Assembly: GCF_964340395.1 (NCBI RefSeq)
Contig: NC_135567.1
Location: 17,370,306 to 17,434,305 of the forward strand
Reading direction: 5' to 3'
From: Glandiceps talaboti
Lineage: Eukaryota > Hemichordata > Enteropneusta > Spengelidae
Length of the DNA stretch: 64,000 nt
Position numbers and translations under genes: made by a program. Shown here piece after piece: positions 29,301 through 41,500 of this stretch (the first letter of the stretch is position 1; each line of letters opens with the position of its first letter). Below the pieces are notes generated by a model. The model was not told the origin of the DNA, ran no database searches, and saw only the letters and a program-made list of their open reading frames with translations.

Positions 29301-32300
29301 GCAGTTCTGTACACGTCAAATACTTCATTGCCTAGATGCAGTGACATACTAACAGAAAACATATAATGACTTAGTCTATGTTACACATCAAATGACTTAG
29401 TCTAGACTACCTAACCTACTAATTTAAGACCTACCTTCTATCAGACCGTCTAGTCTACTAATTATTCATTTACCCTTCACCTGACTATCTACCTTACTAA
29501 TGGTTGATTTACTTCCCTCAGACCACCCAGCCTAATAATTGTTGACCTATCTTCCATCAGACCACCTATCCTATTTATAGTTCACCTGGCTTTCATTAGA
29601 CCACATAACTTACTAATGGTTGACTTACTTCCATCAGACCACCTATCCTATTAATAGTGCACCTGGCTTTCATTAGACCACATAACTTACTAATGGTTGA
29701 CTTACTTCCATCAGACCACCTATCCTATTTATAGTTCACCTGGCTTTCATTAGACCACATAACTTACAAATGGTTAACTTACTTCCATCAGACCACCTAG
29801 CCTACTAATTATTGACCTACCTTCCATCAGATCACCTAGCCTACTAATTGTTGACCTACCTTCCACCAGACCACCTAGCCTACTAATTATTGACCTACCT
29901 TCCATCAGACCACCTAGCCTACTAACTATTGACCTACCTTCCATCAGACCACCTAGCCTACTAATTATTGACATACCTTCCATCAGACCACCTAGCCTTC
30001 TAATTATTGACCTACCTTCCATCAGACCACCTAGCCTACTAATTGTTGACCTACCTTCCATCAGACCACCCAGCCTACTAATCATTGACCTACCTTCTAT
30101 CAGACCACCTAGCCTACTAATTATTGACCTACCTTCCATCAGACCACCTAGCCTTCTAATTATTGACCTACCTTCCATCAGGCCACCTAGCCTACTAATT
30201 ATTGACCTACCTTCCATCAGACCACCTAGCCTACTAATTATTGACCTACCTTCCATCAGACCACCTAGCCTACTAATTGTTGACGTACCTTCCATCAGAC
30301 CACTTAACCATCCGGGCATTACTCTCTTTATGTTCATTAAATTCTTCATCTATTGTTTTCCTCCACCTGATTGTGTTCTCAACCTATTAACAATCAATCA
30401 AACAAACAAAACAAACAAACAATTATTTCAATATTCAACATACAGTTCATTCCCCACAACTGAAATATTTTATGCTGGTGTTCAGAGTTTAAACACTTGT
30501 GTGCACTGTTAGTTACCAGTATGCCCTCTAATGATAGCCAAATTTTTGTTGTTGAAAGTCAAAGTGAGAAAAACTGGGATTTCTTGTGAGTCACCACATA
30601 GTAAGAGATGGTGGAACACTAAATTTGATGCATCACTAGCAATTGTGTGCATCAGTGGAGCGTCAAATTGTCTTAGAGGGCACACTCACCACATAGTAAG
30701 AGATAGGAGAAAACCATATTTTGGTGCGTCACTAGAAATCGTGTGTGTCAGTGGAGTGTCAAATTGTCTTAGAGGGCACACTCACCACATAGTAAGAGAT
30801 AGGAGAAAACCATATTTTGGTGCGTCACTAGAAATTGTGTGTGTCAGTGGAGTGTCAAATTGTCTTAGAGGGCACACTGGTCACCACATAGTAAGAGATA
30901 GGAGAAAACCATATTTTGGTGCGTCACTAGAAATCGTGTGTGTCAGTGGAGTGTCAAATTGTCTTAGAGGGCACACTCACCACATAGTAAGAGATAGGAG
31001 AAAACCATATTTTGGTGCGTCACTAGAAATCGTGTGTGTCAGTGGAGTGTCAAATTGTCTTAGAGGGCACACTCACCACATAGTAAGAGATAGGAGAAAA
31101 CCATATTTTGGTGCGTCACTAGAAATTGTGTGTGTCAGTGGAGTGTCAAATTGTCTTAGAGGGCACACTGGTCACCACATAGTAAGAGATAGGGGAACAC
31201 CAAATGTTTATGTGTCACTAGAAATTGTATGCATCAGTGGCACTTCAACTTGGCTTAGAGGGCACACCGACTGTTACCCTATGTCCACACACTGATTTGT
31301 TTGCTTGTCTTTGTGACTTGGTTGTTGAGAGTTGAGTATACCTGTCTTGAACATGGTGTATATGAACTTATGTGCATGTACCTGCTGAGTATGGACGTCG
31401 CAAAGTGTAGGTGAATAGCACAGTAAACTCATTATTTATTGGGGCAGTTATGTAATGTCCAAATATGGTATAATTGTCAGCTCAGGATGCTACTTATATA
31501 CTGTTTACGTCACTATAACAGTTGGAGTTCACTGATTGGATGAACAACTTTTTGTGCTAATTGCGGGGCTTTGACCAGACATTGTTTAGTTAGAAATCAT
31601 GTTGGCATCCAGACTACACAGCTAGTTACCTTTAACTTCAGTCTTGTTCTACCTTCTTCATCTAACACCTCATCTTCCTCTATTTCATCCTCATACGTTG
31701 ACGAATCAAACGGTCGTGTTTCAACACTGAGAAAGTTTGGCATTTTAGCAAAGTGTAACTCACTTCCTAAGTTAGTGGAAATTTTTGGAATTTCGACTTC
31801 AATTTTTGTGAGTGGAACTTCTTCTGGTTCTCCTCCTCCTCCTTCTTCTTCTTCTAAGCCTTGTAGCTGTGTTAAGAGAATAGAAGATAGTAACCATAGA
31901 GATAGTAACCATAGAGATATAACAACACAAACATAATGATTACTATTCTAAGCCTTGTAGCTGTGTTTAGAGAATAGAAGATAGTAACCATAGAGATAGT
32001 AACCATAGAGATATAGCAATATAAATGTAACGGAAATTTTTGTGCTGTGTTAATTACGGGAACATACTATGGTAAGAAGTTGGTAACCATAGAGATAAAG
32101 TTACAAACACAGACTTTATCAATGTTGTTTCACATTGATTTTTCAAGTAGGAAGCTACAATTGTTTTATAAATTAAAATTCCAAAATAAATGCCCAATCC
32201 TCATCCATATGGCCACTTTAAAATAATGCACAGCAAAAAGTTTGTACCATAGAAACAAAAATAACCACAAGGTTCATTTTAACTTAGCCAATATTTAAAG

Positions 32301-35300
32301 TTTGTACATACCAGTCTCTGATGTTCTTCAATTTCTTCTCTCTGATTGGAGGAAATAAATGACAAACATTTAATTAGGGCAACTTTGGAGTATACAGATG
32401 TTTTGATTTAAGACTATGCAAACTATTGTAAACAAGTCTTCATCAAAGAGTTGGGCTATTACAAGTAGCTACAAATCACGCCTAGAATAGTGGTAACAGT
32501 TTTGTTTTCAGCTAGCCTCAACTCTATGCAGGCCTGTAATTGAGTTGGGCTATTACCTACAACTCACACCTAGAATGAATAGTGCTAACTGTTTTGTCTT
32601 TAACTAGCCTCAACTCTATGCAGGCCTATAGCTGAGTTGGGTTATTACCTACAATTCACGCCTAGAATGGTGCTAATGGTTTTGTCTTCAGCTAGCCTCA
32701 ACTCTATGTTGGCCTATAGCTGAGTTGGGCTATTGCCTACAACTCACGCCTAGAATAATGGCAACAGTTTTGTCTTCAACTAGCCTCAACTCTATGCAGA
32801 CCCGCTTACAAAGTCTGAGTCCATCATGAAATCTATTCCTGTGTGATTGGCTGTCTACTGAATTATGTTTACATCAAATAACTCCACCTGCTTTGATTCT
32901 AATCACATGGTGATACCACTGAGGTAACTTGACACAGTGGGTAAATTTAAAACCATGTTAGGACTGGCATTTGTTTACTGGCAAATACATCATTAAAGAA
33001 AAATATCAAAAACACCATTCAAGGTAATAGAATAGCCCAAGCAGGTGAGGGCGCTCTGATCAGGTGAGGGCGCTCTGACCAGGTGAGGGCGCTCTGACCA
33101 GGTGAGGGCGCTCTGATCAGGTGAGGGCGCTCTGACGAGCAACAGGATAGCTGCGTTTTGTTCAGGCTCTGCCAGCTTGCCAAGTTTTTTGAACTGAATG
33201 AGTCACTATTAGTTGAGTTGGATCTTAACTAATTACAATACGACTATAGTAGCATGGGTGTCAGTGTACAATAACCCAAGTAACTACAACTTTCATATAC
33301 ACATTGCGATGCTAGTGACATAATCTGGCATAGTGGGAACATTTAAAAGGCCAGTAACAATCTGTGTGTGTTTTCTGAAAAGTGAGTTGTGGTTAATATA
33401 CTAAATCAACTATATTTTGTACAAGCCTAGAATCTATGCTACTTTCCAGCCTATGGACAATAATTCAAGAATTCTGGAAATCCTACTATATTATCATACA
33501 TAAGAATTACAAACCTTCCGTTCATCTTCCAACTCTTCCATTGTTTTTTCCCTTTTAACACTTTCATCTTCACTTTCTGAGCTAATATCACCTGCATCCC
33601 CAAACAAGTCTTCATGTGTCGCAGTAACTTCTGAAATTGGTTAAATATGCCACAGTCAGTTCTTCGGGAACATAAAATGTGGATGATATGCACAGTCGTT
33701 CGGCGATCCCTCGATGTTTTAGTTGTAACATCACACCAACAGTGTTCATGTTTCTAGTTATTAGTCACCTGAGTGGTCTTTCTGACTGAGGTCAAAGTTC
33801 AATATAATATATAAAAATACATGCAGTAATCTAAAATTCAGACTTTAGTCTACCCTTACCTGGTTGCTCATCCCCACTGTCAGATCCCACGTCATCACTC
33901 ATTGTTCGTTTCTTCTTGGGTCTTCTTCCAATTTCATCGTCATCATCGCTATCTGTTGACAAGACAATATTGTAGTATTGTATGTTACAGCTAAAATGAT
34001 GATGGCTTATTGTTTCACTCATGGGTCATTAAATTTTTGACACAAAGATAGACATATTTCGACGCTAGACTACCAGTTAAATTGATGTAGGCTTGGTGTT
34101 CACTCATGGGACATTAAAGTTTTTGACACAAAGACAGACATATTTTGACTCTAGACTAAGAATAACAGCAACACAACAAACACAGCAGGATCTTTTACCC
34201 AATCACATTGAACACTGATAAGCATTGCTATTCTTTCACAGTGCAGTAAAAACAGGCTTCTAATGAAGAATTTTTCAAATTATTATTATTATATTACATT
34301 ATTTAATTATTCAAGTATTAAGAGTAGCACACAATAATATTCTATTTTACCTTCTTCTTGCTTTGCTGCTTTGCCGGAACCAGAATCACTTTCATTTTGT
34401 TTTTCATTATCAGAGACATCCATCTTTTCATCATCTGAAGCATCTATCTCGTTTCCATGGCCACCATCATCTTTATCTGATGTTCCATCATCCATTTTCT
34501 CAACCTCTTCTTCTTCTCTATCCGACTGCTGTCCAGATTTTTCAGACCCACCATCTACTGACCCCGCCTCTCTTTCAGACCCTTCCTCCTCTCTCTCGGA
34601 CCCCTGTTCCTCTCTTTCAGACCCCTCCCCCTCTGATCTATCAACCTCCCTTTCAGATTCATCCCCTTCTTGTTCAGACCCCTCTCCTTGATCAGAAACC
34701 CCCTCCCCTTCTGAGGCTTCACCTTTCTCAGATTCCACCTCCTCTCTATCAGACATCCCCTCTACCTCAGATCCTTCTCTATCTGACACTCCTCTGTCAG
34801 ATTCACCTTGTGACTGTTCCTCTGCAGACATTCCATTCTCTGATCCTTCCTTTTCTGACTCCTCTCGTTCCGATACTTCCTCTTGTGCAGACTCATCCCC
34901 TTCCTGTTCACCCTCCCCCTCAGATTCCTCATTCTCAGAATGTCTTCCTGAAGCATCCTCCCCCTCTGATTCATTTCTAGATTCTACTTCCTCATTCCCA
35001 GATTCTGACTCCGCTTGTTCCTCATTCCCGGATTCAGAACCTACTTGTTCCTCATTCCCAGATTCTGACTCCGCTTGTTCTTCATTCCCGGATTCTGACT
35101 CCGCTTGTTCCTCATTCCCGGATTCTGACTCCGCTTGTTCTTCATTCCCAGATTCTGATTCTACCTGTTGCTCACTTCCTGATCCATCATTCTCATCACC
35201 ACTGTCACTATCATTTTGTTCTTCTCCACTTTCACTCCCGTCACTGTTTTGCCCAGATTCTGCCTCAGAATTTTCTGTGAAAATGAAAATTGAAAAATTT

Positions 35301-36435
35301 TACTCACTGGGTGTTTGTTTATTTAGAAGTTTAATCTTCAAAGAATGTCACTAACTGTCCTTCATCTTAATCAGATAAGTCATTCGTGCTTCAAGCAAAA
35401 CTAGGAAATCTGTAGAAAACAAATCAATTCAGCTCAACTAAGCATAACAAAACCCTAAAAGTCATGAGCATTTCTGGCTGAATGAAGAAAAATATTGGAG
35501 AATAACATAATTATACCAGTGCTAGTAATATCAAAGAAAAATTGGGGAAAGTAATGGCAATTTTGAATATTTTGACTCATAGCAGAACCAGTGACATAGA
35601 CTGATAGAGTCACAAGTTGTTGTGCCAGAGATGATGTGCCATAGATGCATCTCTTCGTGATGTAGAATGCTAAGGGTATAAACTCCATATTTTTGGCTTA
35701 TGCATGGTATACTAAATAGATCTGAATAATAAAACTTAAAATCATCATGTTGATCAATTAATGATTTCAACTGACATATCAATCATGGATATACAATGTA
35801 CTATAGCAATGCATAAACTGGCAAGACATGATATAAATATTATCACATGAAACCTTCAATGTGATAACAATTCTGCAGTGCACTGACTAAAATTTCTTAT
35901 GTAACTGACAGGTATATTATGAACTGTTATAATATTCTACCATCCCCAGGGCCTACATGTAATAAAAACTAATATCACTGTCTCCTTCATTTGACAAACT
36001 AATAAGGTAGTCAATCGTATATAAAATGTATGTTGGGCCAGTGTTCTGGCTTGCCAAAACTATTTTAACTACAATATTTAGGGATTTTAATCTGGAACAA
36101 TATCAGAATCACTCCCCGTCTGCAAGTAGCACTAGTGTCAGTGTAGCCAATATTATTGTACACCACGTGCTAGCTCGAATCAACAACATTTCACTGCACT
36201 GTGGTGCGCCTGTAAAACGCTACACTTCAACAATGCTCAGCTGAGTGTTTGGAACGACTGATCGGTGAATACTGTAAACAAACTTAAAATTCGCAAATTT
36301 TATAGTCCCCATTCTTTCAGGAGACACTATGCGGTAGAATATAAAACGTTTACATGAACTAAAAGAAATTTCAAACTCACCATTTCTTTCTTCTTCGCTG
36401 TCGTCAGATCCAAACAGTTCCTCTAGGTCAGCCAT
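26304..36435 (-). CDS. LEO1: LEO1, RNA polymerase-associated PAF1-complex subunit
   Basis: Twelve exons (minus strand order): 36381-36435, 34351-35274, 33860-33952, 33515-33630, 32312-32341, 31630-31866, 30289-30383, 29214-29348, 28387-28522, 27920-28112, 27060-27175, 26304-26402. They join in frame to 742 aa (human LEO1 is about 666). The protein starts [16 protein letters not shown], followed by a long Glu/Ser/Asp-rich region in exon 2 with 10-residue [10 protein letters not shown]-type repeats. The Leo1 core is in exons 6-9 ([55 protein letters not shown]). Basic/acidic tail segments end EDDEDSD. LEO1 acts in the nucleus in PAF1C during transcription elongation and histone modification. 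Exon 5 is a 30-bp microexon. Most introns carry their own minisatellite. LEO1 shares its promoter region with SEC11. Confidence 0.95.
26445..26905. repeat. ~60-bp minisatellite, LEO1 last intron
   Basis: About eight copies of a unit containing cctgtctcaagctgtgctaa and tgttctatcaactgtatctc. Confidence 0.95.
27240..27750. repeat. ~90-bp irregular minisatellite, LEO1 intron 10
   Basis: Repeats of caccagtcctatgttaacac and caggctagctcagt with variable spacers. Confidence 0.9.
28146..28400 (-). repeat. 60-bp repeat spanning the LEO1 exon-9 donor
   Basis: The unit has a period of exactly 60 bp. On the minus strand it includes the last ~50 nt of exon 9 and the donor AAG-GTGAGT. The true donor (gt at 28385-28386) is followed by intronic copies of the donor at 60-bp steps (about 28325, 28265) and one degenerate copy (GGTAAG, about 28203). 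Confidence 0.9.
28690..29170. repeat. (ACC)n/(ATC)n trinucleotide tract, LEO1 intron 8
   Basis: Imperfect trinucleotide repeats. The Pro/His/Thr-rich frames across it are artefacts. Confidence 0.95.
29380..30306 (-). repeat. 39-bp array of LEO1 exon-7 donor copies
   Basis: On the minus strand the unit reads GGTCTGATGGAAG-GTAGGTC then an AT-rich spacer. It copies the last ~15 nt of exon 7 plus its donor. About 14 well-kept copies (29774-30306) are followed by older copies down to about 29400. Because 39 is a multiple of three, an open frame of repeating [13 protein letters not shown] appears. It is not the LEO1 frame, which meets a stop inside the first intronic copy. Confidence 0.95.
30600..31275 (+). 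repeat. 96/99-bp minisatellite, LEO1 intron 6
   Basis: Seven or so units contain cacatagtaagagataggag, gtgcgtcactagaaat and gtcttagagggcacac. Units are 96 or 99 bp, so a plus-strand frame of 254 codons (30531-31295) stays open even through the diverged end units. It is antisense to LEO1 and has no recognisable domain. Confidence 0.9.
31630..32040 (-). repeat. 94-bp duplication of the LEO1 exon-6 acceptor
   Basis: The exon-6 acceptor (cacag-CTACAAGGCTTAGAA, AG at 31867-31868) and its upstream tract are copied once, 94 bp upstream in transcription (decoy AG at 31961-31962), including about 15 nt of exon sequence. A nested 18-bp gatagtaaccatagagat repeat lies within it. Confidence 0.85.
32440..32830. 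repeat. ~100-bp minisatellite, LEO1 intron 4
   Basis: About four copies of a unit with gagttgggctattacctaca, cacgcctagaat and gctagcctcaactctatg. Confidence 0.9.
33041..33136. repeat. 19-bp minisatellite, LEO1 intron 4
   Basis: Five copies of caggtgagggcgctctgac. Each plus-strand copy contains CAG-GTGAGG, a donor-like string on the strand opposite to LEO1. Confidence 0.95.
35465..35700. mobile_element. Dispersed element, copy 3 (partial)
   Basis: Shares ggctgaatgaagaaaaatat, the aaaattggggaaagtaatgg block and the following tract with 25915-26240 and 40501-40815. The first inverted arm is missing. It lies in LEO1 intron 1. Confidence 0.55.
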
Positions 36436-36712
36436 TTTCCTATGAAGTTGATGTGGGCGATACCATTATCACAATAATGGCCGTCATGTGCTGTCCTTGG
36501 AGGGATAACATTTTAAGCTACTAAAGATTTGAAATATTAACACTGAAAAACAAAATTTTGTAAAATTATTTTCAAATATTAGCCTTGCCATCATTTAAAA
36601 TAGAATATAATAAATTTTCCCAATGGTATAAAGAAGTGTAAATAGACCCTACTCCCCTGCCCCTCTTCAGTAAAACAATGCGTGACCAGACAGATCTCGT
36701 ACTACATGAGAC
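36436..36712. promoter_or_regulatory. Shared LEO1/SEC11 promoter region
   Basis: A 277-bp gap separates the two divergent start codons. No TATA box or CpG-dense core stands out by eye. The arrangement itself suggests one bidirectional promoter. Confidence 0.6.
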
Positions 36713-38517
36713 TTGAATGAAGACGAGATGTATACGGAAGCGGACAGCAAATCTTCCAAGATGGGTCTGTTTGACTTTGATTTCCTTGACGATGTTCGGC
36801 GTATGAACAAACGCCAGGTAAAACTTAAAGCTATCGTCTGCAATTTCTTCATTTCTGTTTCACCTGATCTTCTCAATGAAATCTGTATTTTTGTGGTTTG
36901 CTATCTAACGTCCATTATCACCCACTAAGCTGACGTGTGTTTGGGTGAATGAAAAAAAAACATGGCGGCCTCCATGTGGGCTTATTGACCAAGAGCATCT
37001 CGGTGTTGCACACGGAGTTGTAGATGACTGCAAAATCTCTTAATATATATTCGTTTAGATTTAGTACCTGTGAACGTTCTGTGATACGAGTCGCCGAATT
37101 TCGGTGGTATTTTGTATTGTCTACATATGTCCATATGTTTACACATTGCCTTGCAGTTGCACATAGCGGAAGGGGAGACGATGAGTTATATCGGAGGGGA
37201 GACGATGAGTCGGAACCCCACAGCTTGCTAGCATATAATCTGTTAATTATATTCATAACACTTGGAAGAAGGACACGTTATTACTTTATGTATTAAAAAG
37301 TTACAATGTCGATTTTCTTTGTGCAATGTTTTTCCATAAAGAGGCAAGTCATCTTGCAATTTCCGGAAAAACCGAGATAATGACAACGAGTCGAAGTTTC
37401 AAACTACTGTACCTTGATGATTTATGGCATTCACCCATTGTGGTTTCGATAATATGAAAGAAACTAGAAAATATAAAGCTAGGAAAGAAACTCTGTCGAG
37501 TTACGCTTATTTTATTTTATGGTCTGCAACTCCAGAATGATTTTCGTCATTTTGTTTCCAAATAAAAGTTCCCTATATTTTATATCATCTGCTATCATTT
37601 GTCTAAAAACCAGCAGTCACTGGCAAAATTTCCTACCATATAAACTGCGGTGACACTATAATATGTAAATTTCTTACCATATAAACTGCGGTGACACTAT
37701 AATATGTAAAATAAATTGATGTCATTTTAGTCATATAGTGTGAGAATACAGTATCACAGCAGTTGATACAGTGAGAGTTTTGCTAGTGGCTGGTAGTCAT
37801 TAAACAAGTGGCAGTGAATTGTAAAATATAAGTAAACATATATTTTGAAACAAGGAAATGATGAAGAATACTTACAAGCTTCAGACCATGTCCCTTTAAC
37901 CTATTAAGTACAAGCTGTGGAGGGATATGTATGGAGTGGCCATAATTGGCCTTTTCAGACTGCAAACAGGAAATTGAGAATACAGCGCCCTCGCTCAAAT
38001 TGGGGGTATCATCATCTCATAGTACCGTTGAGCTTTGTTCCTTGTATTCTGTAGAAGTGTAAATCAGGGATGTTTTTTACATTGTTCAGACATCGAGGAA
38101 AGCAGCAGTGCTCTATGATTAACTGAGTAACCTATACCATGTATACCCCCAAGGTACACACGGACAGGAAGTAGAGCGCCACCATGTGACAAATTTTGGA
38201 ATGGCCATAATTTACTTGTGTTTATATTACAGTTGTATTACCAATTTCTAAACTTTGGTATGATAGTATCGTCAGCACTGATGATATGGAAAGGGTTGAT
38301 GGTGATGACAGGCAGTGAAAGTCCTATTGTAGTTGTACTGAGGTGAGTTTGTATAGATATAGCATACACGCAGTATACTTGTGCTCACACTCATATACTT
38401 GGACACATGTACATACATACATACATACATACATACATACACACACACATACATACATACATACATACACACACATACATACATACATACATACATACAT
38501 ACATACATACAGTGCAT

Positions 38518-38560
<43 letters not shown>

Positions 38561-41500
38561 TACATACACACACGAACACAGACACATGCTAACCTAGAAC
38601 AGGTCTTCCCATAACCAGTTATCAAGGTACTAAACCTACTTGTGATAAATTATGATACCTAAAAATAGAAACACAGAAAGTGAATGTCAACATGTAAAAA
38701 TGTATGGTCTTCACCCAAACAAGGTAACACAAACAGCTTTAGGCATTGAACCCTCATGGTATTTCAGTGGTCTCCCTGAAGCAAGTAGCTAACACAATGA
38801 GCCCTGGTGTAATTTCTGTGTTCTCCTTAGACAAGTTAACTGATAAAATATTTTGGCTAAAAGTCAAAACTATCTTGGTTTATGTTAGGTACTTGAAAAG
38901 GTATAGAAACAGAAATAAATCAGTTATTACCTTTTCTGTTTCATTGTATGTACCCTTAGAGCCTTAATCCTATCATAGCCATCTATCTTTTACAAAAAAA
39001 ATGTGACCTGGCTGTGTACATGCAAATGAAGAATGAATTAATAATCGATAATCATCATTTTCATTGAGGAAATTCTGTTTTAGAGTAAATAAAGACATTT
39101 TTTGATATTTTTTTTATTTCTTCACACAGTGGCAGTATGGAGCCAGCATTTTTTCGAGGTGACCTCTTGTTTTTGACCAATTATCAGGAAGAGCCAATCA
39201 GAGTTGGTGAAATCGTAGTGTTTAAAATAGAGGGTAGAGAGATTCCTATAGTTCACAGAGTTATCAAACTTCATGAAAAGTAAGTGTACTGTCAATCACA
39301 TACAGCAAACTTGTTGCTACCAGATAATAATAATAATACCTAAGTAATATTTAAACAATAATGTACGCCCTCCCAGCCCATAATGGACGAAAGCAAACTT
39401 TGAACGACATAATGGGCGACGCGACAGCCGAGCCCATTATGGAGTGCAAAGTTTGCTTGAGTCCATTATGGACTGGGAGGGCATACATTATTGTTATTAT
39501 TTTATAGTTTTGCCAATTCCAGTGAATTTGTAGACCGAGAATCGCAAAACAACGTATAATATACACAGCGCTGAACATCGTCTGCCATGTTCGGTCCGGA
39601 AGCTGAATACTAATCATAGCGATACACGTACGTACACGTACACACACATATACACTTCAATGAACTGCTGTGAACACAAATTTGTTTCATTTTAATTTCA
39701 GTCTTTTAAAAAAAATTTGTATGGTGTTTACCCCATAATTTCCCTGTTCTCAGTAATACCAACACCTTTATTGCCTTACGGACATAAGCTTGTATTGTTA
39801 TGCTCGTTCCAGGGCCGCGATGCCCAATAACGGAGTACATTATCAGTAATAATGTACAGCGATGACATCACAAAATTCACTGGAATTGGTAATGCTATAA
39901 TATAATGTATAATAATGCGAATTTATAACGCACCTTTCCTCTTCAGCTCAAGACACTCATAATTATTACCCCTGGCACAGATCGATGGAAGCACAACAGC
40001 CCTTTATATTTCCCCAACTCCCTAGGGAGCATACAATACATTGCAGCCTTTATAAGCGCATAGGATTAAAGCATTCACATTGCAACCTCTATCCTGCCAG
40101 GTACCCCAATTATACAGCTGGGTTAATTGAAGCACAATCATGGTTCCAATCTTGCCCAAGGACTTTAGCCATTCAGAAAATATGGCAGTGATGGGGCTTG
40201 AACCTGCAACCTGCAGATTCCAAGCCAACCACACTAACTGTTTGCCCATCATGACTCCACAGAGAGTATATGTTGTAGCAGATTAGGACTGAATGTGACA
40301 TCGATAGCTAGGCTCCAATAGATGATTATTGAACCCTGGTAGCTCGTAGTGTCCTCCAGCTCTGTTCAACTTCAAGCTGGTTTCTTTTTTTTATGTATAT
40401 GAGCTACTTCTCACACACAGCTGTCGCAAACTATCTCTCCTTTCTGTCCATGATCTTAGCCCCTTCCCAGTTAACACTTTCAATGATATTCCGCAGTATT
40501 TTTCTTCGTTCAGCCAAGGAAAACAAGAGTGACCTAAGGGGCCTTTGTCACAAGTCACTAGACTCGGTGACAAAACCCCTTATGTCACGAGTATTTTCCG
40601 GCTGAAGAAAAATATTGGAAAATAAATTTATACCAACGCTAGTACTATAAAAAAAATCTGGGAAGTAATTGCAAATTGAATGTTTTAACTCGTATTTCAA
40701 ACACAGCAGAACCAGTGACATAGACACACATTGTGGTGACATGACACACATTGTGGTGATATATACACACATTACTGTGACATAGAATGACCAGTGTATA
40801 AATTGCATATTTTTTTCTTCAACTTTGCGTGCTCCTGGTGAAATCACTGATATTCTTCCATCTTGTTAATGATAGAGAAACTGGTGAAGTCAAGTTTTTA
40901 ACCAAAGGAGACAACAACCAGGTAGATGACCGTGGTTTATACGCCCCAGGTCAACTTTGGTTACAAAGAAAAGATGTCGTAGGCAGAGCTAGGGGATTTG
41001 TTCCTTATGTTGGCATGGTTACCATATTAATGAATGACTATCCGAAGTTTAAGGTGAGTAACTGTTTGTGAGGTGAAAAGTAACAAGTGGTGGGGTCAAA
41101 GATGACAAGTAGGTGCATATTGTTTAGGGCGGCCACATTCATTGTTTAGTTGGGTTGGAACGCCAGTAAGTTGAATAACATGGTGTGAGGGATGTGGGGA
41201 CGTGCTTGCATAGATTTTGGAAATTCCATAACAAGTACTGTACAGTAATTTGGTTAGGAATCTTGTTAATTAAGGTATTTGTAAATTTGCACACATCTAA
41301 AGAATCCTCATTGCGAAAACTAAGTATGCTTCTCTACTGCTGGCTTTTACTAGCTTGATGCACTATACTATTCTGCCTGAAGAAGACCTCTTGTTTGAGG
41401 TTGAAACATTGCTAATAAAGTTTAATGTAGACAAAAAGGACATGTCTTTCTTTGACCAAACACAATTTGACATTTTCTCAAATCCATGTCTCCTAGTTGG

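Noticed and set aside
29774-30349. A 191-codon minus-strand frame of repeated [13 protein letters not shown] as a gene
   Set aside because: It is the 39-bp minisatellite read in a frame different from LEO1; its first residues are LEO1 exon 7 out of frame.
36918-37300. Overlapping open frames after SEC11 exon 1
   Set aside because: They lie in SEC11 intron 1, are short, show no domain and have no codon-level signal.
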